Source: Desulfurobacterium thermolithotrophum DSM 11699 (lineage in GTDB: Bacteria > Aquificota > Aquificia > Desulfurobacteriales > Desulfurobacteriaceae). Taken from it: a DNA stretch of 64,000 bases. A model generated the notes under the pieces. It did not search any database. It had not been told where the DNA came from and saw only the letters and a program-made list of their open reading frames with translations. The position numbers and the translations under genes were made by a program. This document shows, piece after piece, positions 16,246 through 25,438 of the stretch (positions are counted from its first letter, which is position 1; each line of letters starts with the position of its first letter). The stretch lies in contig NC_015185.1 in the NCBI RefSeq assembly GCF_000191045.1, forward strand, positions 1,477,969 through 1,541,968, given 5' to 3'.

Positions 16246-17543
16246 CACTTCACCTTCCTCAAGAAAGCTATTGTTTCAACATGGTAAGTTTGGGGAAACA
16301 TATCTATAAGTTTAGCCCTTTCCATATTTATTCCATATTGATGGAACAAAGCTATATCTCTTGCTAAAGTAGAAGGATTACAAGAAACATAAACTATCTT
16401 CTTAAGTCGTGGAAGATTTGCCAGCTCTCTTACTACTCTTTGGCTCAAACCACTTCTTGGAGGATCAACCACAACAAAATCTGGATTGTGATTTTTTACA
16501 ATATCTAATCCTTCCTCTGTTTCCCTACAGTAAAAATTTACACTTCTTAAGCCATTTATATCCTTATTGTAAAGAGCATCACTAATTGCAGAAAAATTTG
16601 CTTCAACTCCAAAAGCTCTATGAACATACCTTCCTACTGGAATTGTTAGCGTTCCAACTCCACAGTAAAGATCCCCTGCTAAATTATATTGATGTTCCAT
16701 TGCTGCTTTAGAAACTTTATCTATAAGATTAAAAACTTGAAATCTATTTACTTGAAAGAAAGAATCTGCACTTACTCGAAACTTAAATTTACCTACTGTC
16801 TCATACGTAAAATCTCTTCCAAAAAATTTTATTCTTTCCGGATAACCATCTGAACAAACCTTGTATATTCCAAATCCTACAAGATTTACCTCAAGAATTT
16901 TTCGAACATCCTCGGTAGTTAAATTAACTTTTTTAAACTTGCCTGAATAAACAATTTTCAATAAGACTTCATTTTTTGATGAAGAGTAAATATGAAACTC
17001 TGAAGGCTCCGTAGGAAGTTCTTCTAAAAGTCTTTTTAATTTAGGCATTATATCCTGAATATCTTCTTTTAGGAGAAAACACCTCTCTATATCAACTACC
17101 TGATGACTTCCTTTTGCAAAGAAACCAACTTTTCCGTTTTTTACCTTCAGCTGAGCTCTATTTCTATAATTCCAGCCAGATTCAGAAGGAATAACTTCAT
17201 CAATATTAGGTTTTTTTATTCTTCCGATCTTCTGAAGATTTTCTTCCAATATATTTCTCTTAAACTTTACTTGAGCTTCGTATTCAATATGCTGCCAATC
17301 GCATCCTCCACATTTACCAAAATAAGGACACTTTGGCTTTATTCTTGACTCTCCAGACTCAAGAAGTTTTTTAACTATTGCTTCACTATACCCACTTTTT
17401 CTTGAAACTTCTTCTACTAAAACAACATCTCCAGGAACTGTTTGAGGAACAAAAATTGTTCTACCGTTATATCTCCCAAGACCTTTACCACCATATACAA
17501 GTTTTTCTATCTTAATCTTAAACAGCTTCTCCTTCTGTTTCAA
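16245..17543 (-). CDS. rlmD: 23S rRNA (uracil-5-)-methyltransferase, RlmD/TrmA family
   Basis: A SAM-dependent RNA m5U methyltransferase of 432 residues. It has an N-terminal TRAM domain (about 6-60), an Fe-S cysteine cluster in CPYFGKCGGCDWQH (C at about 72, 78 and 81), the SAM-binding LAGDLYCGVGTLTIPVG, and DPPRSGL and VYVSCNPSTLARD with the catalytic cysteine. The cysteine cluster and TRAM domain fit RlmD/RumA better than TrmA; RlmC-type specificity cannot be excluded. It is coupled to pyrD. Confidence 0.9.
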   Translation of the reverse strand: MKQKEKLFKIKIEKLVYGGKGLGRYNGRTIFVPQTVPGDVVLVEEVSRKSGYSEAIVKKLLESGESRIKPKCPYFGKCGGCDWQHIEYEAQVKFKRNILEENLQKIGRIKKPNIDEVIPSESGWNYRNRAQLKVKNGKVGFFAKGSHQVVDIERCFLLKEDIQDIMPKLKRLLEELPTEPSEFHIYSSSKNEVLLKIVYSGKFKKVNLTTEDVRKILEVNLVGFGIYKVCSDGYPERIKFFGRDFTYETVGKFKFRVSADSFFQVNRFQVFNLIDKVSKAAMEHQYNLAGDLYCGVGTLTIPVGRYVHRAFGVEANFSAISDALYNKDINGLRSVNFYCRETEEGLDIVKNHNPDFVVVDPPRSGLSQRVVRELANLPRLKKIVYVSCNPSTLARDIALFHQYGINMERAKLIDMFPQTYHVETIAFLRKVK

Positions 17544-17631
17544 AGATTTCCTCCTTACAAAACCAAAATTTGCTACAATTATATCTAACCATTCTTAGAA
17601 ATTTGGTATTATAAAAATAAGTTTGAATAAC

Positions 17632-17693
17632 ATGGAGGAAGGTAATGAAGATAAAAACAAAAATGGAGGAAGGTAATGAAGATAAAAACAAAA
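17632..17693. repeat. Perfect 31-bp tandem duplication over a ribosome-binding site and start
   Basis: Bases 17632-17662 and 17663-17693 are identical and each contains GGAGG, an ATG (17645 and 17676) and the next five codons (KIKTK). Because 31 is not a multiple of three, the first ATG opens a different frame that encodes about 23 residues and ends just inside the chemoreceptor gene. The second ATG starts the chemoreceptor. A recent duplication is likely. Confidence 0.95.
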
Positions 17694-19508
17694 CTAGTAG
17701 TTTCATTAGTAGTTGAGGTTTTAATAATATTTTTCTTAACAGAATTTATTCACTTTAAATTGGAAGAATTCAGGTCTTCTAATAACTTAGCTAGAACTAT
17801 ATCTAAGATAGAAAAAGATGTTGTTGAAACTAAAAATCTTCTCTTGTTGAAAAATGAAAATAGTCAAAAAGAAATCTCTTCTCAAATTGGAAAAATTATT
17901 GAAGAAGATTTAGCAAAATTATCTGAATTTAACAATCCAAAAGCATCAGAAGCTTATTCTATCTTGCTTTCTACAATATCTGAAATTAAAAAAACAAATA
18001 TTGATCCAAAAATTTTAATAAGTGAGCTTACCCAAAAAGAAAAAGCTTTAGAAAAGCTCAGATTTAAAGTAGAAAAAGAAACCGATAACATCCTAGATTT
18101 TTTAAGTTTTTTTGTAAGAATTCTTCCTTTATTTAGTCTCATAATTATCGGAATAGGTGCCCTAAGTTCTTATAGAGCTATTGTTATGCCAATACAAGCA
18201 ATGACAAGAACAATGAGAGAAATTGAACAAGGAAAGCTTACAAAGAAACTTTCTTTAAATAAAGATGACGAACTTGGACTCTTAGCTGCTGAATTTGATA
18301 AGTTCATATCGTGGATAAAGAGTACTTTTGAAGAACTTGAAAAATTATCTGCAAAAGTATCTACAGATGCAAGTATTCTTATAATGGAGCTCTTTAATAC
18401 AGACCTTAAGAATAATGATATTAGAGAAAAGTTCATAGAACTTTCAGTTTCTTCAGAAGTCTTAGCAAATTCAATTTCTGATGTAAATAGGTTAATAAAC
18501 ACAGCAAGCAAAGAAGTAGAAGATGTTGATTGCGAAACCTCAAGAGGAGCGCAAATAGTCTCTAAATCTGTAAATGACGTTCAAGAACTTGCCGATAAAG
18601 TCATAAAACTGAGATCTAAAATCGAAGAACTTCAACAAGGTTCTAACAAAATTCAGAATGTTGTTGAAACTATTAAAAATATTGCAGATCAAACCAATCT
18701 TCTTGCTTTAAATGCAGCAATCGAAGCAGCAAGAGCTGGAGAAGCAGGTAGAGGATTTGCTGTTGTAGCTGAAGAAGTACGGAAACTGGCTACAAGAACT
18801 GTTAGTTCTGCAGAGGAAATTGGAAACATTGTTAATGATATTATCTACATGATAGAAGAATTTTCTCAAGACCTTGAAGAAAGAGCAAACGAAGCAATGA
18901 AAGTAAAAGGGGAAATGGCTAAAACAGAAGAAGTCCTAGTTAAAATACGTTCTAAAGTTGAATCTCTTTCTGAAGTTACAGATAACATTCTCTTTTCTCT
19001 TAAACAGCAACTAGGAGCATTAGACACTGTAAGGGAAAACGTATCTTCTATTAATGACGAAATGCAAAAGTTCAATAAAGTCTTTGAAAGATTAGAAGAT
19101 AGAATTTATAGAACGAAAGCATCTGTAAAGTCTGTACACGAAAATATTTCAAGATTCGACATCGGAAAGTTAATAACTATTATTAAAGGTATGGAACTTT
19201 TCTCTGACTGGGTAGCCAAATTGCCAATGGCAAAAGAACTTGGTCAGCAAATACTTCAGTTTGATGATTCAGAAATAAAAATTTGGCTTCAAAAAGAATT
19301 GAAAAATCTTCAGGCAGAAGGTATAACAGAATTAGCAAACCAACTAGAAACAGTAATTGAAAGTTGTTTTAAGATATCAAAAGAAATTATATCTTCCATT
19401 GATAACAAGGAATCTTCTGTAGATAAAAAATTCCATGAATTAGAAAACAAAGTAATGGAAGTTGCAAGTTTATTTGAAGAACTTCTCAAAAAGGTAGAAA
19501 ATGGTTAA
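17676..19508 (+). CDS. Methyl-accepting chemotaxis protein
   Basis: A 610-residue chemoreceptor. Spans are at about 7-24 and 144-165, with a mostly helical, charged 120-residue periplasmic sensor between them. A HAMP domain (about 168-220) follows, then a long cytoplasmic coiled coil with the highly conserved tip [22 protein letters not shown] (about 350-371). An additional C-terminal helical extension of about 100 residues, rich in ELF..W and EL motifs, follows the usual end and may be a partner-binding domain. The ligand is unknown. It overlaps the PilZ gene by eight bases. Translation starts at the second of two duplicated start regions. Confidence 0.93.
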   Translation: MKIKTKLVVSLVVEVLIIFFLTEFIHFKLEEFRSSNNLARTISKIEKDVVETKNLLLLKNENSQKEISSQIGKIIEEDLAKLSEFNNPKASEAYSILLSTISEIKKTNIDPKILISELTQKEKALEKLRFKVEKETDNILDFLSFFVRILPLFSLIIIGIGALSSYRAIVMPIQAMTRTMREIEQGKLTKKLSLNKDDELGLLAAEFDKFISWIKSTFEELEKLSAKVSTDASILIMELFNTDLKNNDIREKFIELSVSSEVLANSISDVNRLINTASKEVEDVDCETSRGAQIVSKSVNDVQELADKVIKLRSKIEELQQGSNKIQNVVETIKNIADQTNLLALNAAIEAARAGEAGRGFAVVAEEVRKLATRTVSSAEEIGNIVNDIIYMIEEFSQDLEERANEAMKVKGEMAKTEEVLVKIRSKVESLSEVTDNILFSLKQQLGALDTVRENVSSINDEMQKFNKVFERLEDRIYRTKASVKSVHENISRFDIGKLITIIKGMELFSDWVAKLPMAKELGQQILQFDDSEIKIWLQKELKNLQAEGITELANQLETVIESCFKISKEIISSIDNKESSVDKKFHELENKVMEVASLFEELLKKVENG

Positions 19509-20142
19509 AAATAAACGATACGACGGTATATACTTCCAAGAAGTAAATTGTAAACTTGGATTAAAAGCTTTTAAGGTTCCTATGTTCTTTAGTTTTAAAG
19601 TAGTGGATTTAGAAAATAAGCAATTTATTGCAAAAAAATTTACACCTCCGGGAATAAATAATCTTATTGAAAAAAAGGAGTTTTTATTAATTAAAGAGGA
19701 AACAGAAAATGGTAATTTAGTGTTAATAAAAGCTTTAGCAACAAAATCACTAGAAGATGATTCCTTAATCATAGAACTAGTGGGAAAACCCAAAGAAGAA
19801 AAAAGATTTTTCAATAGATATACTTTTTGCCCCGAATATGCAGGTAAGTTTAAGGCTTTTAAAGATAGTAACTACTTAGGGGATGTCTATATCCAAGACA
19901 TAAGCTTGAAGGGGATAAACCTTATTACATCTACTCCAGAGTTTAAAAATTTAGAAACAGGAACAAAGCTGACAATTGTACAGAAAACCCAAATACTTAG
20001 AGTAGAAGTTGTAAGAATTCAAGGAAAGAGAACTTTTATATCTCTTGGATGCAAAATAGAATATTCCAGCTTTAGTATTATAAATTTTATTTTTAAGCAC
20101 TATGTGGAATTTATCAAAGAGCTCCTTTTTAAAAATACCTAA
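19501..20142 (+). CDS. PilZ-domain c-di-GMP-binding protein
   Basis: A 213-residue protein with an N-terminal YcgR-like beta domain (about 1-95) and a C-terminal PilZ domain. Both c-di-GMP contact motifs are visible: RFFNR (RxxxR, residues 102-106) and DISLKG (D/NxSxxG, 133-138). Such proteins tune flagellar motors or pili in response to c-di-GMP. Its coupling to a chemoreceptor gene supports a motility role. The window also begins with an EAL-domain fragment. The 3' end overlaps the convergent mqnC by 14 bases. Confidence 0.82.
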   Translation: MVKNKRYDGIYFQEVNCKLGLKAFKVPMFFSFKVVDLENKQFIAKKFTPPGINNLIEKKEFLLIKEETENGNLVLIKALATKSLEDDSLIIELVGKPKEEKRFFNRYTFCPEYAGKFKAFKDSNYLGDVYIQDISLKGINLITSTPEFKNLETGTKLTIVQKTQILRVEVVRIQGKRTFISLGCKIEYSSFSIINFIFKHYVEFIKELLFKNT

Positions 20143-21208
20143 TTTTTCTATAAAGAGTATCTCTCTGACAAGGTTTATATCCAGCATCTTTTATAAGCCT
20201 TACAATTTCTGAAAGAGGAAGTTTATAGCTTACTCCAGCAGCAGCAACAACGTTTTCTTCAATCATTAATGAACCAAAATCATTTGCACCAAATTTTAAG
20301 GCTACCTGTGCCATCTTTCCGCCTTGAGTGACCCACGAAGCTTGGATGTTATCAATATTATCCAGGTATATTCTTGAAACTGCCAAAACTCTTAAGTACT
20401 TTTCTCCACTTGCTTTCTCCGTTACTTCCTTTCCTAGTTCTGTATTATTAGGCTGATAGCTCCAAGGAATAAAAGCCGTAAATCCTCCTGTTTCATCTTG
20501 CAATCTTCTTATAACTCTTAAATGCTCTACAATATCTTCATCTGTATCGATACTTCCAAACATCATTGTCGCTGTTGTCCTAAGGCCTAATCTATGTGCT
20601 GTTTTATGAACATCTAGCCACTCTTTCGTTTTTGTTTTATTTGGAGCTATCCTCTCTCTTACTCTATCACTCAATATTTCCGCTCCACCTCCAGGAATAG
20701 AACCAAGACCAACTTCCTTTAGCCTAATCAATACTTCTTCAACTGAAAGATTTGAAACTTTCGAAATATGAGTAATTTCTGGAGCTGAAAATCCATGGAT
20801 GTGAATTTGAGGAAACTCGGATTTTATAAATCTTATTAAATCTTCATAAAACTCTATATCAAGATCTGGATGAAGTCCCCCTTGAAGAAGAATAGCTGTC
20901 CCTCCAAGATTGATTGTTTCCTGTATTTTTTTTCTCAAAGTATCTTTATCTATAACGTAAGCATCAGGAGATTCCTTATCCCTATAAAAAGCACAAAAAC
21001 GACACTTACAGATACAAACATTAGTGTAGTTGATGTTTCTATCTATAACAAAAGTAACTTCTTTTGCACTATGCTTTTTATTTCTAATGTAATTTGCAAG
21101 TTTTCCAAGAGTTAAAAGATCAAACTTTCCAAGCAGCATCAATGCTTCTTCTTCAGTGATTCTTCTTCCAGTTATAACTTTTTCTATGATATCCATCTCC
21201 TTCTCCAA
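20129..21208 (-). CDS. mqnC: Cyclic dehypoxanthinyl futalosine synthase MqnC
   Basis: A radical-SAM enzyme of the futalosine route to menaquinone. It cyclises dehypoxanthinyl futalosine. The 359-residue product has the radical-SAM motif CICKCRFCAFYRDKE (CxxxCxxC, about residues 60-67). It also carries LLQGGLHPDLDIEFYEDLIRF, HGFSAPEI, SIPGGGAEIL and GGFTAFIPWSYQP, which follow the MqnC pattern more closely than MqnE or CofH. The protein length is normal for the family. No other mqn genes are in the window. It implies menaquinone-based respiration. Confidence 0.9.
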   Translation of the reverse strand: MEKEMDIIEKVITGRRITEEEALMLLGKFDLLTLGKLANYIRNKKHSAKEVTFVIDRNINYTNVCICKCRFCAFYRDKESPDAYVIDKDTLRKKIQETINLGGTAILLQGGLHPDLDIEFYEDLIRFIKSEFPQIHIHGFSAPEITHISKVSNLSVEEVLIRLKEVGLGSIPGGGAEILSDRVRERIAPNKTKTKEWLDVHKTAHRLGLRTTATMMFGSIDTDEDIVEHLRVIRRLQDETGGFTAFIPWSYQPNNTELGKEVTEKASGEKYLRVLAVSRIYLDNIDNIQASWVTQGGKMAQVALKFGANDFGSLMIEENVVAAAGVSYKLPLSEIVRLIKDAGYKPCQRDTLYRKIRYF

Positions 21209-21254
21209 AGACTATAATTAACAGATAAGCTAAATAAAATTATAGAGGTAAACT

Positions 21255-21935
21255 TTGAACTGTCCATTATGTGGTGGCAGTGGTTGGATTATAGAAAATC
21301 TAAATGGTCAACGCAAAGCGGTAAGGTGTAGATGTCAATTTAAAAATTCTATATCCATTTTCTTGAAATCCTCAAAAATCCCTGTTAGATATAAAAACTG
21401 TAAGTTTTCAAATTTTAAACCTAAAACTGCAACTCAATTGAGAGCTCTAAAAGAGTGCGAAGATTTCTTCTATACTTTTCCTTTCATCGAAAAGGGACTT
21501 CTTTTATACGGAACACCAGGCACAGGAAAAACTCATCTTGCAACAGCAACTCTTAAAAATATCATAACTTACAAAGGAGTAAGAGGTATTTTTTGTGACT
21601 TTAGAAACTTACTAATAGACATTAAAAGCACATTTGAAACCAGCGAATCGAGTACTGAAATCCTCGAAACAGTAATGAGAGCTCCTCTTCTTCTTCTTGA
21701 TGATGTTGGAGCAGAACGAAATACCGATTGGGCAAAGGACATACTTTCAACAATTATTAACTACAGATACGTTAATAGTTTGCCAACAATAATAACAACC
21801 AATCTACGATTTGATTTACCCACGGAAGAAAGTTTTTCTTCAAAGTTTGACGAAAGAACAGAATCAAGAATTTACGAAATGTGCAAAATCATAAAGGTGG
21901 AAGGCGATGACAGAAGGAAAGAAAGTTGCATATAA
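21255..21935 (+). CDS. DnaC/IstB-like AAA+ ATPase with N-terminal zinc ribbon
   Basis: A 226-residue helicase-loader-type ATPase. An N-terminal cysteine cluster, CPLCGGSGW with CRC about 15 residues later, probably binds zinc. Then come Walker A YGTPGTGKTHLA, Walker B LLLLDDVGAE, and the sensor IITTNLRF. The start is TTG 21255 with GAGGTA upstream. Bacterial DnaC/DnaI-like proteins load the replicative helicase, but similar proteins also serve IS21-type elements; no transposase is adjacent, so a chromosomal replication role is more likely. It overlaps nadK by 29 bases. Confidence 0.83.
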   Translation: MNCPLCGGSGWIIENLNGQRKAVRCRCQFKNSISIFLKSSKIPVRYKNCKFSNFKPKTATQLRALKECEDFFYTFPFIEKGLLLYGTPGTGKTHLATATLKNIITYKGVRGIFCDFRNLLIDIKSTFETSESSTEILETVMRAPLLLLDDVGAERNTDWAKDILSTIINYRYVNSLPTIITTNLRFDLPTEESFSSKFDERTESRIYEMCKIIKVEGDDRRKESCI

Positions 21936-22794
21936 GAACATCGGCTTAATTGCAAATCCTATTAAGCCTAAAAGCGGAGAGGGAATAGAAAGAATTATAG
22001 AAAAACTGAAAAGTTATCCTGTAAGACTTTATACAGATGAAGAAACTTGCAAATTAACGGGAAAAGAATGCAAACCTTACGTAAAGATAGTAGATAGATT
22101 GACACTACCAGATAAAGTTGATGTAATTCTTGTTCTTGGAGGAGATGGAACTTTTTTGACAGTTGCCAAACTAGTAGATAAAAAACCTGTTCCTCTTCTT
22201 GGAATTAACTTTGGAACACTTGGCTTCTTAACGGAAATTCCAATTGACGGAATAGAAGAAAGTCTTGAAAAACTTTTAAAAGGAGAGTTTATAGTAGAAA
22301 ACAGACCCGTAATAAGAGTAAAAATTTTAAGGAAAAATGGGCACATATCTATCTATAGGTGCGTTAATGAAGTTGCCATAAAAAGAGATACTCTTGCAAG
22401 AATAATAGAAATTGAAGTTGAAGCTGATGGAGAATACGTAACAACCTTTAGAGGCGATGGAGTAATAGTAGCCACTCCTACAGGCTCAACTGCTTACTCT
22501 CTTTCTGCAGGAGGTCCAATTTTAATGCCAACTTTAAGTGCAATGCTATTAACTCCTATATGTCCCCACACTTTAACTTTAAGACCTCTCGTTCTTGAAG
22601 GAAGAATATGTCTATCTGCAAAACTTAAGACAGAAAGCGAAACAGTAATGGTAATTTTTGACGGTCAAGAGGGAATAGAACTTCGAAAAGGAGATGTTAT
22701 AGAAATAACCCGTTCTCCTTATGACCTCCTTATACTGAGAGATCCAAAAAAATCCTACTACCAAACCTTAAGGGAGAAACTAAAATGGGGATAA
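21907..22794 (+). CDS. nadK: NAD kinase
   Basis: Phosphorylates NAD to NADP. The 295-residue protein has the GGDGTFL motif (residues 78-84), the catalytic asparagine region CVNEVAIKRD, and TPTGSTAYSLSAGGPI. These are the standard PPNK order. It overlaps the preceding ATPase gene and the following beta-propeller gene, so the whole run from 21255 appears to be one transcript. Confidence 0.95.
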   Translation: MTEGKKVAYKNIGLIANPIKPKSGEGIERIIEKLKSYPVRLYTDEETCKLTGKECKPYVKIVDRLTLPDKVDVILVLGGDGTFLTVAKLVDKKPVPLLGINFGTLGFLTEIPIDGIEESLEKLLKGEFIVENRPVIRVKILRKNGHISIYRCVNEVAIKRDTLARIIEIEVEADGEYVTTFRGDGVIVATPTGSTAYSLSAGGPILMPTLSAMLLTPICPHTLTLRPLVLEGRICLSAKLKTESETVMVIFDGQEGIELRKGDVIEITRSPYDLLILRDPKKSYYQTLREKLKWG

Positions 22795-23576
22795 CAGCAG
22801 GAATTGTTGCCGCTTTCACACTCATTCTTCTTTTTAACCTTAATCAAGGATTGAAGTATCCTGAAAGTAGCCAGTGTTATAAAGGAAAACTTTATATTTC
22901 AAATATAGGTAATCCTTTACCAGATAAAAAAGATGGAAACGGTTACATTACTTTGGCAGATCTTAAAGGAAATATCCTTAAGAGAGAATTAATTTCCGGA
23001 CTTAATGCTCCAAAAGGAATTTCGTTTGCAGATGGAAAGCTCTTTGTAGCAGATATAGACACTGTAGTAGTTGCTAATCCACAAAATGGCAAAATTTTGA
23101 AGAAAATCAAAATTCCTCAAGCACGATTTCTCTACGACACAGCTTATGACGGGAAAGGCCATGTATATGTTAGCGATACACAAACAAATACTATATACAG
23201 AATAGATACAAAAACTTACAAAGTATCTTTGTTCATAAAAAGCTCTGAACTTCAAGGACCAAAAGGAATTGCTTTTACTCGTAGTGGAAAGATGATAGTA
23301 GCAAGTTGGGGTGGTGGAAAAATAATCCAAATAGAACACAACAAATTTAAAACCTTAACTACTGGTTTAGTTAATCCTAACGGAGTTATTGTTCTTGACG
23401 ATAACACTATACTGATTTCAGATTTCTCTGCCGGAGCAATCTACAAACTAAAAAATGGTAGAATTGAAAGGCTAACTTTAAGTTCAGCTCCAGCAGATAT
23501 TGGCTATTGTAAGGATAAACTGTTCATTCCTGAACCTTTTTTAAATAATGTTAAAGTATTTGAGTTGAAAAGATGA
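22785..23576 (+). CDS. Membrane-anchored NHL/SMP-30-like beta-propeller protein
   Basis: A 263-residue protein with an N-terminal hydrophobic segment (ITAGIVAAFTLILLFNL), probably an uncleaved anchor or signal. Repeated four-strand blades of the NHL/SMP-30 type follow: APKGISFADGKLFVADIDTVVV, GHVYVSDTQTNTIYRIDTKT, PKGIAFTRSGKMIVASWGGGKI and PNGVIVLDDNTILISDFSAGAIY. About five or six blades can be counted. The substrate is unknown. It is coupled at both ends, to nadK and rapZ, which says little about its job. Confidence 0.75.
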   Translation: MGITAGIVAAFTLILLFNLNQGLKYPESSQCYKGKLYISNIGNPLPDKKDGNGYITLADLKGNILKRELISGLNAPKGISFADGKLFVADIDTVVVANPQNGKILKKIKIPQARFLYDTAYDGKGHVYVSDTQTNTIYRIDTKTYKVSLFIKSSELQGPKGIAFTRSGKMIVASWGGGKIIQIEHNKFKTLTTGLVNPNGVIVLDDNTILISDFSAGAIYKLKNGRIERLTLSSAPADIGYCKDKLFIPEPFLNNVKVFELKR

Positions 23577-24454
23577 AAGAAAAAGAAATACTCATAATAA
23601 CTGGAGAATCTGGAGCAGGTAAATCCAGCGCAATGAAGCATCTTGAAGATTTAGGTTTTTATTGTATAGATAACATTCCTCCCGACCTTATTCCAAGTCT
23701 CATTAGGCTCATCGAGGATAATCCTGAAATTGAGAAGGCCGCTCTTGTTATAGACATAAGAAATCCGGGATTTAGAAATGCCTTTCCTTCAATACTTGAA
23801 AAATTAAAAAAACAATTTGCAGTACAGGTTTGGTATTTCACAGCCGATAAAGATATTCTTATTAAAAGATTTAGTGAAACGCGAAGACCTCATCCGTTTG
23901 AAAAGTATGAACCTGAAAAAGGACTCGAAGAACTCATAGAGGAAGAAAAAGAAATATTAAAACCTATGAAACAATACGCAGACATAATAATAGATACATC
24001 CAAAATGACAATTCATGAGCTAAAAAGATTTATAAAAGGTTTAATATCCGGAGAAAAACCTCGATTAAAAATAACTTTTTTATCCTTTGGTTTTAAATAT
24101 GGAATTCCAACTTCAGCAGATAATATTTTTGATGTTAGATTCCTTCCCAATCCTCATTTCATTCCCAAATTAAGACCAAAAACAGGAATGGACAAAGAAG
24201 TAGTTGACTACATAATGCAGTTTGATGAAAGTAAAAAAATCTTAGATTTAATTTTAAAACTTGTAGAATTTTTAATACCAATGTACGAAAAAGAAGGTAA
24301 GGCCTACATTACTTTCGCTATTGGCTGTACTGGGGGACAGCATAGATCTATAGCACTTGCAGAACTCCTTGCATTTCAAACTCATGAAAAATTTCCAGAG
24401 TATGAAATTTACGTTGAACACAGAGAGAAAAATGTTAGAAGGAGGATTTCATGA
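23573..24454 (+). CDS. rapZ: RapZ-family nucleotide-binding protein (YvcJ-like)
   Basis: A 293-residue P-loop protein. The Walker A motif GESGAGKSSA is at residues 11-20, followed by FYCIDNIPPDLIP. The C-terminal domain has FLSFGFKYGIP, DVRFLPNPHF and IGCTGGQHRS, all diagnostic of the RapZ/YvcJ family. In E. coli RapZ is an RNase E adaptor controlling GlmS via small RNAs; in other phyla the role is less clear. It overlaps its neighbours as ATGA on both sides. Confidence 0.93.
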   Translation: MKEKEILIITGESGAGKSSAMKHLEDLGFYCIDNIPPDLIPSLIRLIEDNPEIEKAALVIDIRNPGFRNAFPSILEKLKKQFAVQVWYFTADKDILIKRFSETRRPHPFEKYEPEKGLEELIEEEKEILKPMKQYADIIIDTSKMTIHELKRFIKGLISGEKPRLKITFLSFGFKYGIPTSADNIFDVRFLPNPHFIPKLRPKTGMDKEVVDYIMQFDESKKILDLILKLVEFLIPMYEKEGKAYITFAIGCTGGQHRSIALAELLAFQTHEKFPEYEIYVEHREKNVRRRIS

Positions 24455-24978
24455 AGAAAAAAGTCATCGTCTGTGGCCCCTACAATGCAGGAAAAACTAC
24501 CTTCATAAAGAATATAAATCCTCAAGAATTCATAGGAACTGAAGAAAGAGAATTCGATGTAGAAAATCTAATAGAAAAAGAAACAACAACTACTGTTGGA
24601 ATAGAAATGAACTTTTCGAAAAAGGAAACTCACCAATTTTTGTTTTTTGGATTACCAGGACAAGAAAAATTTGACTTTATCTGGGAAATAATAGGTGAAA
24701 ATTTTGACGGAATTCTCTTTCTTCATCCTGCGTATGAAGATGTCAGAAAATTAAAGTTTTACGTCGATTTCTTTTCTAAAACAAATTCCTTTTCAAAAGC
24801 TTTTAAAATGATACTTATTACTCATTGCGATGAGGCAAAAATCAATAATTTTAAAACTTTTAAGCAATTTGGATTTCCTGTAAAGACAATAGATCCAAGA
24901 AAGAAAGAAGAAGTATCTGAAATTATTAATTTCATAACAAAAATTTTTAACGGAGATTTGTATGTTAAAAATCTTTAA
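24451..24978 (+). CDS. Small Ras-like GTPase of conservon (CvnD)/MglA type
   Basis: A 175-residue GTPase. G1 is GPYNAGKTT (9-17), G2 lies in TTTTVGIEM, G3 reads FFGLPGQEKF (66-75) and G4 is probably THCDEAK. The G3 lacks the usual aspartate, but the FG-x-PGQ form is characteristic of the bacterial CvnD-like group, which works with roadblock/LC7 partners. The next two genes and the one after hmd encode roadblock-like proteins, so the pairing holds here. The ATG follows GGAGGATTTC and overlaps rapZ as ATGA. It probably acts as a cytoplasmic switch; its input and output are unknown. Confidence 0.82.
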   Translation: MKKKVIVCGPYNAGKTTFIKNINPQEFIGTEEREFDVENLIEKETTTTVGIEMNFSKKETHQFLFFGLPGQEKFDFIWEIIGENFDGILFLHPAYEDVRKLKFYVDFFSKTNSFSKAFKMILITHCDEAKINNFKTFKQFGFPVKTIDPRKKEEVSEIINFITKIFNGDLYVKNL

Positions 24979-25438
24979 AAAGAAAGATAAAGAAAAAATA
25001 AAAAATCTCCGCGAGTACTTGGAAAAAAAGTGTACTGAAATTGAGGCAAGTGGATGGATTGCAACAGCAATATTTTCATCTGATGGATTGAAAATCTTTT
25101 CCAAGCATAAAAATAAAAACTACAATGTAGATAAAATCTACCCTTATGCTATCAAACTCTTTCAAACAGCTTCCAAATTTCATCAAAAAGCAGAACCTGG
25201 TCTAAAAATAGGAGGATTTGAACCTCCAAGAGCTCTTGTTTGTCAGCTAGATACAAAAGAAATTATCCTTATAATGAAAGGATATTCTCGTAAACTTGAT
25301 TTCTTTCTTATTTATATTGCTGATCCAGGACTATCTGTATTCTTTTCAATAGACAAAAGCATAAAGAAACTTAAACAGTGGCTATTTGATGTAAGTCAGA
25401 CAATTGATGATTTAATAACTATAAGGGAAAGGAAATGA
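24962..25438 (+). CDS. Divergent roadblock-like protein
   Basis: A 158-residue soluble protein. After a lysine-rich N-terminus it shows alternating strands and helices: GWIATAIFSSDGLKIFSK, a helix around PYAIKLFQTASKF, ALVCQLDTKEIILIMKGY, and FFLIYIADPGLSVFFSID. This is the order of a roadblock/LC7 fold (strand-strand-helix-strand-strand-strand-helix), but the similarity is too weak for a firm call. It overlaps the GTPase gene by 17 bases and the next gene by four, so it is probably a partner or regulator of the GTPase. Confidence 0.6.
   Translation: MLKIFKKKDKEKIKNLREYLEKKCTEIEASGWIATAIFSSDGLKIFSKHKNKNYNVDKIYPYAIKLFQTASKFHQKAEPGLKIGGFEPPRALVCQLDTKEIILIMKGYSRKLDFFLIYIADPGLSVFFSIDKSIKKLKQWLFDVSQTIDDLITIRERK

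Noticed and set aside
17632-17693. 31-bp direct repeat as a CRISPR remnant
   Set aside because: The copies are head-to-tail with no spacer, contain a ribosome-binding site and start codon, and no cas genes are present.
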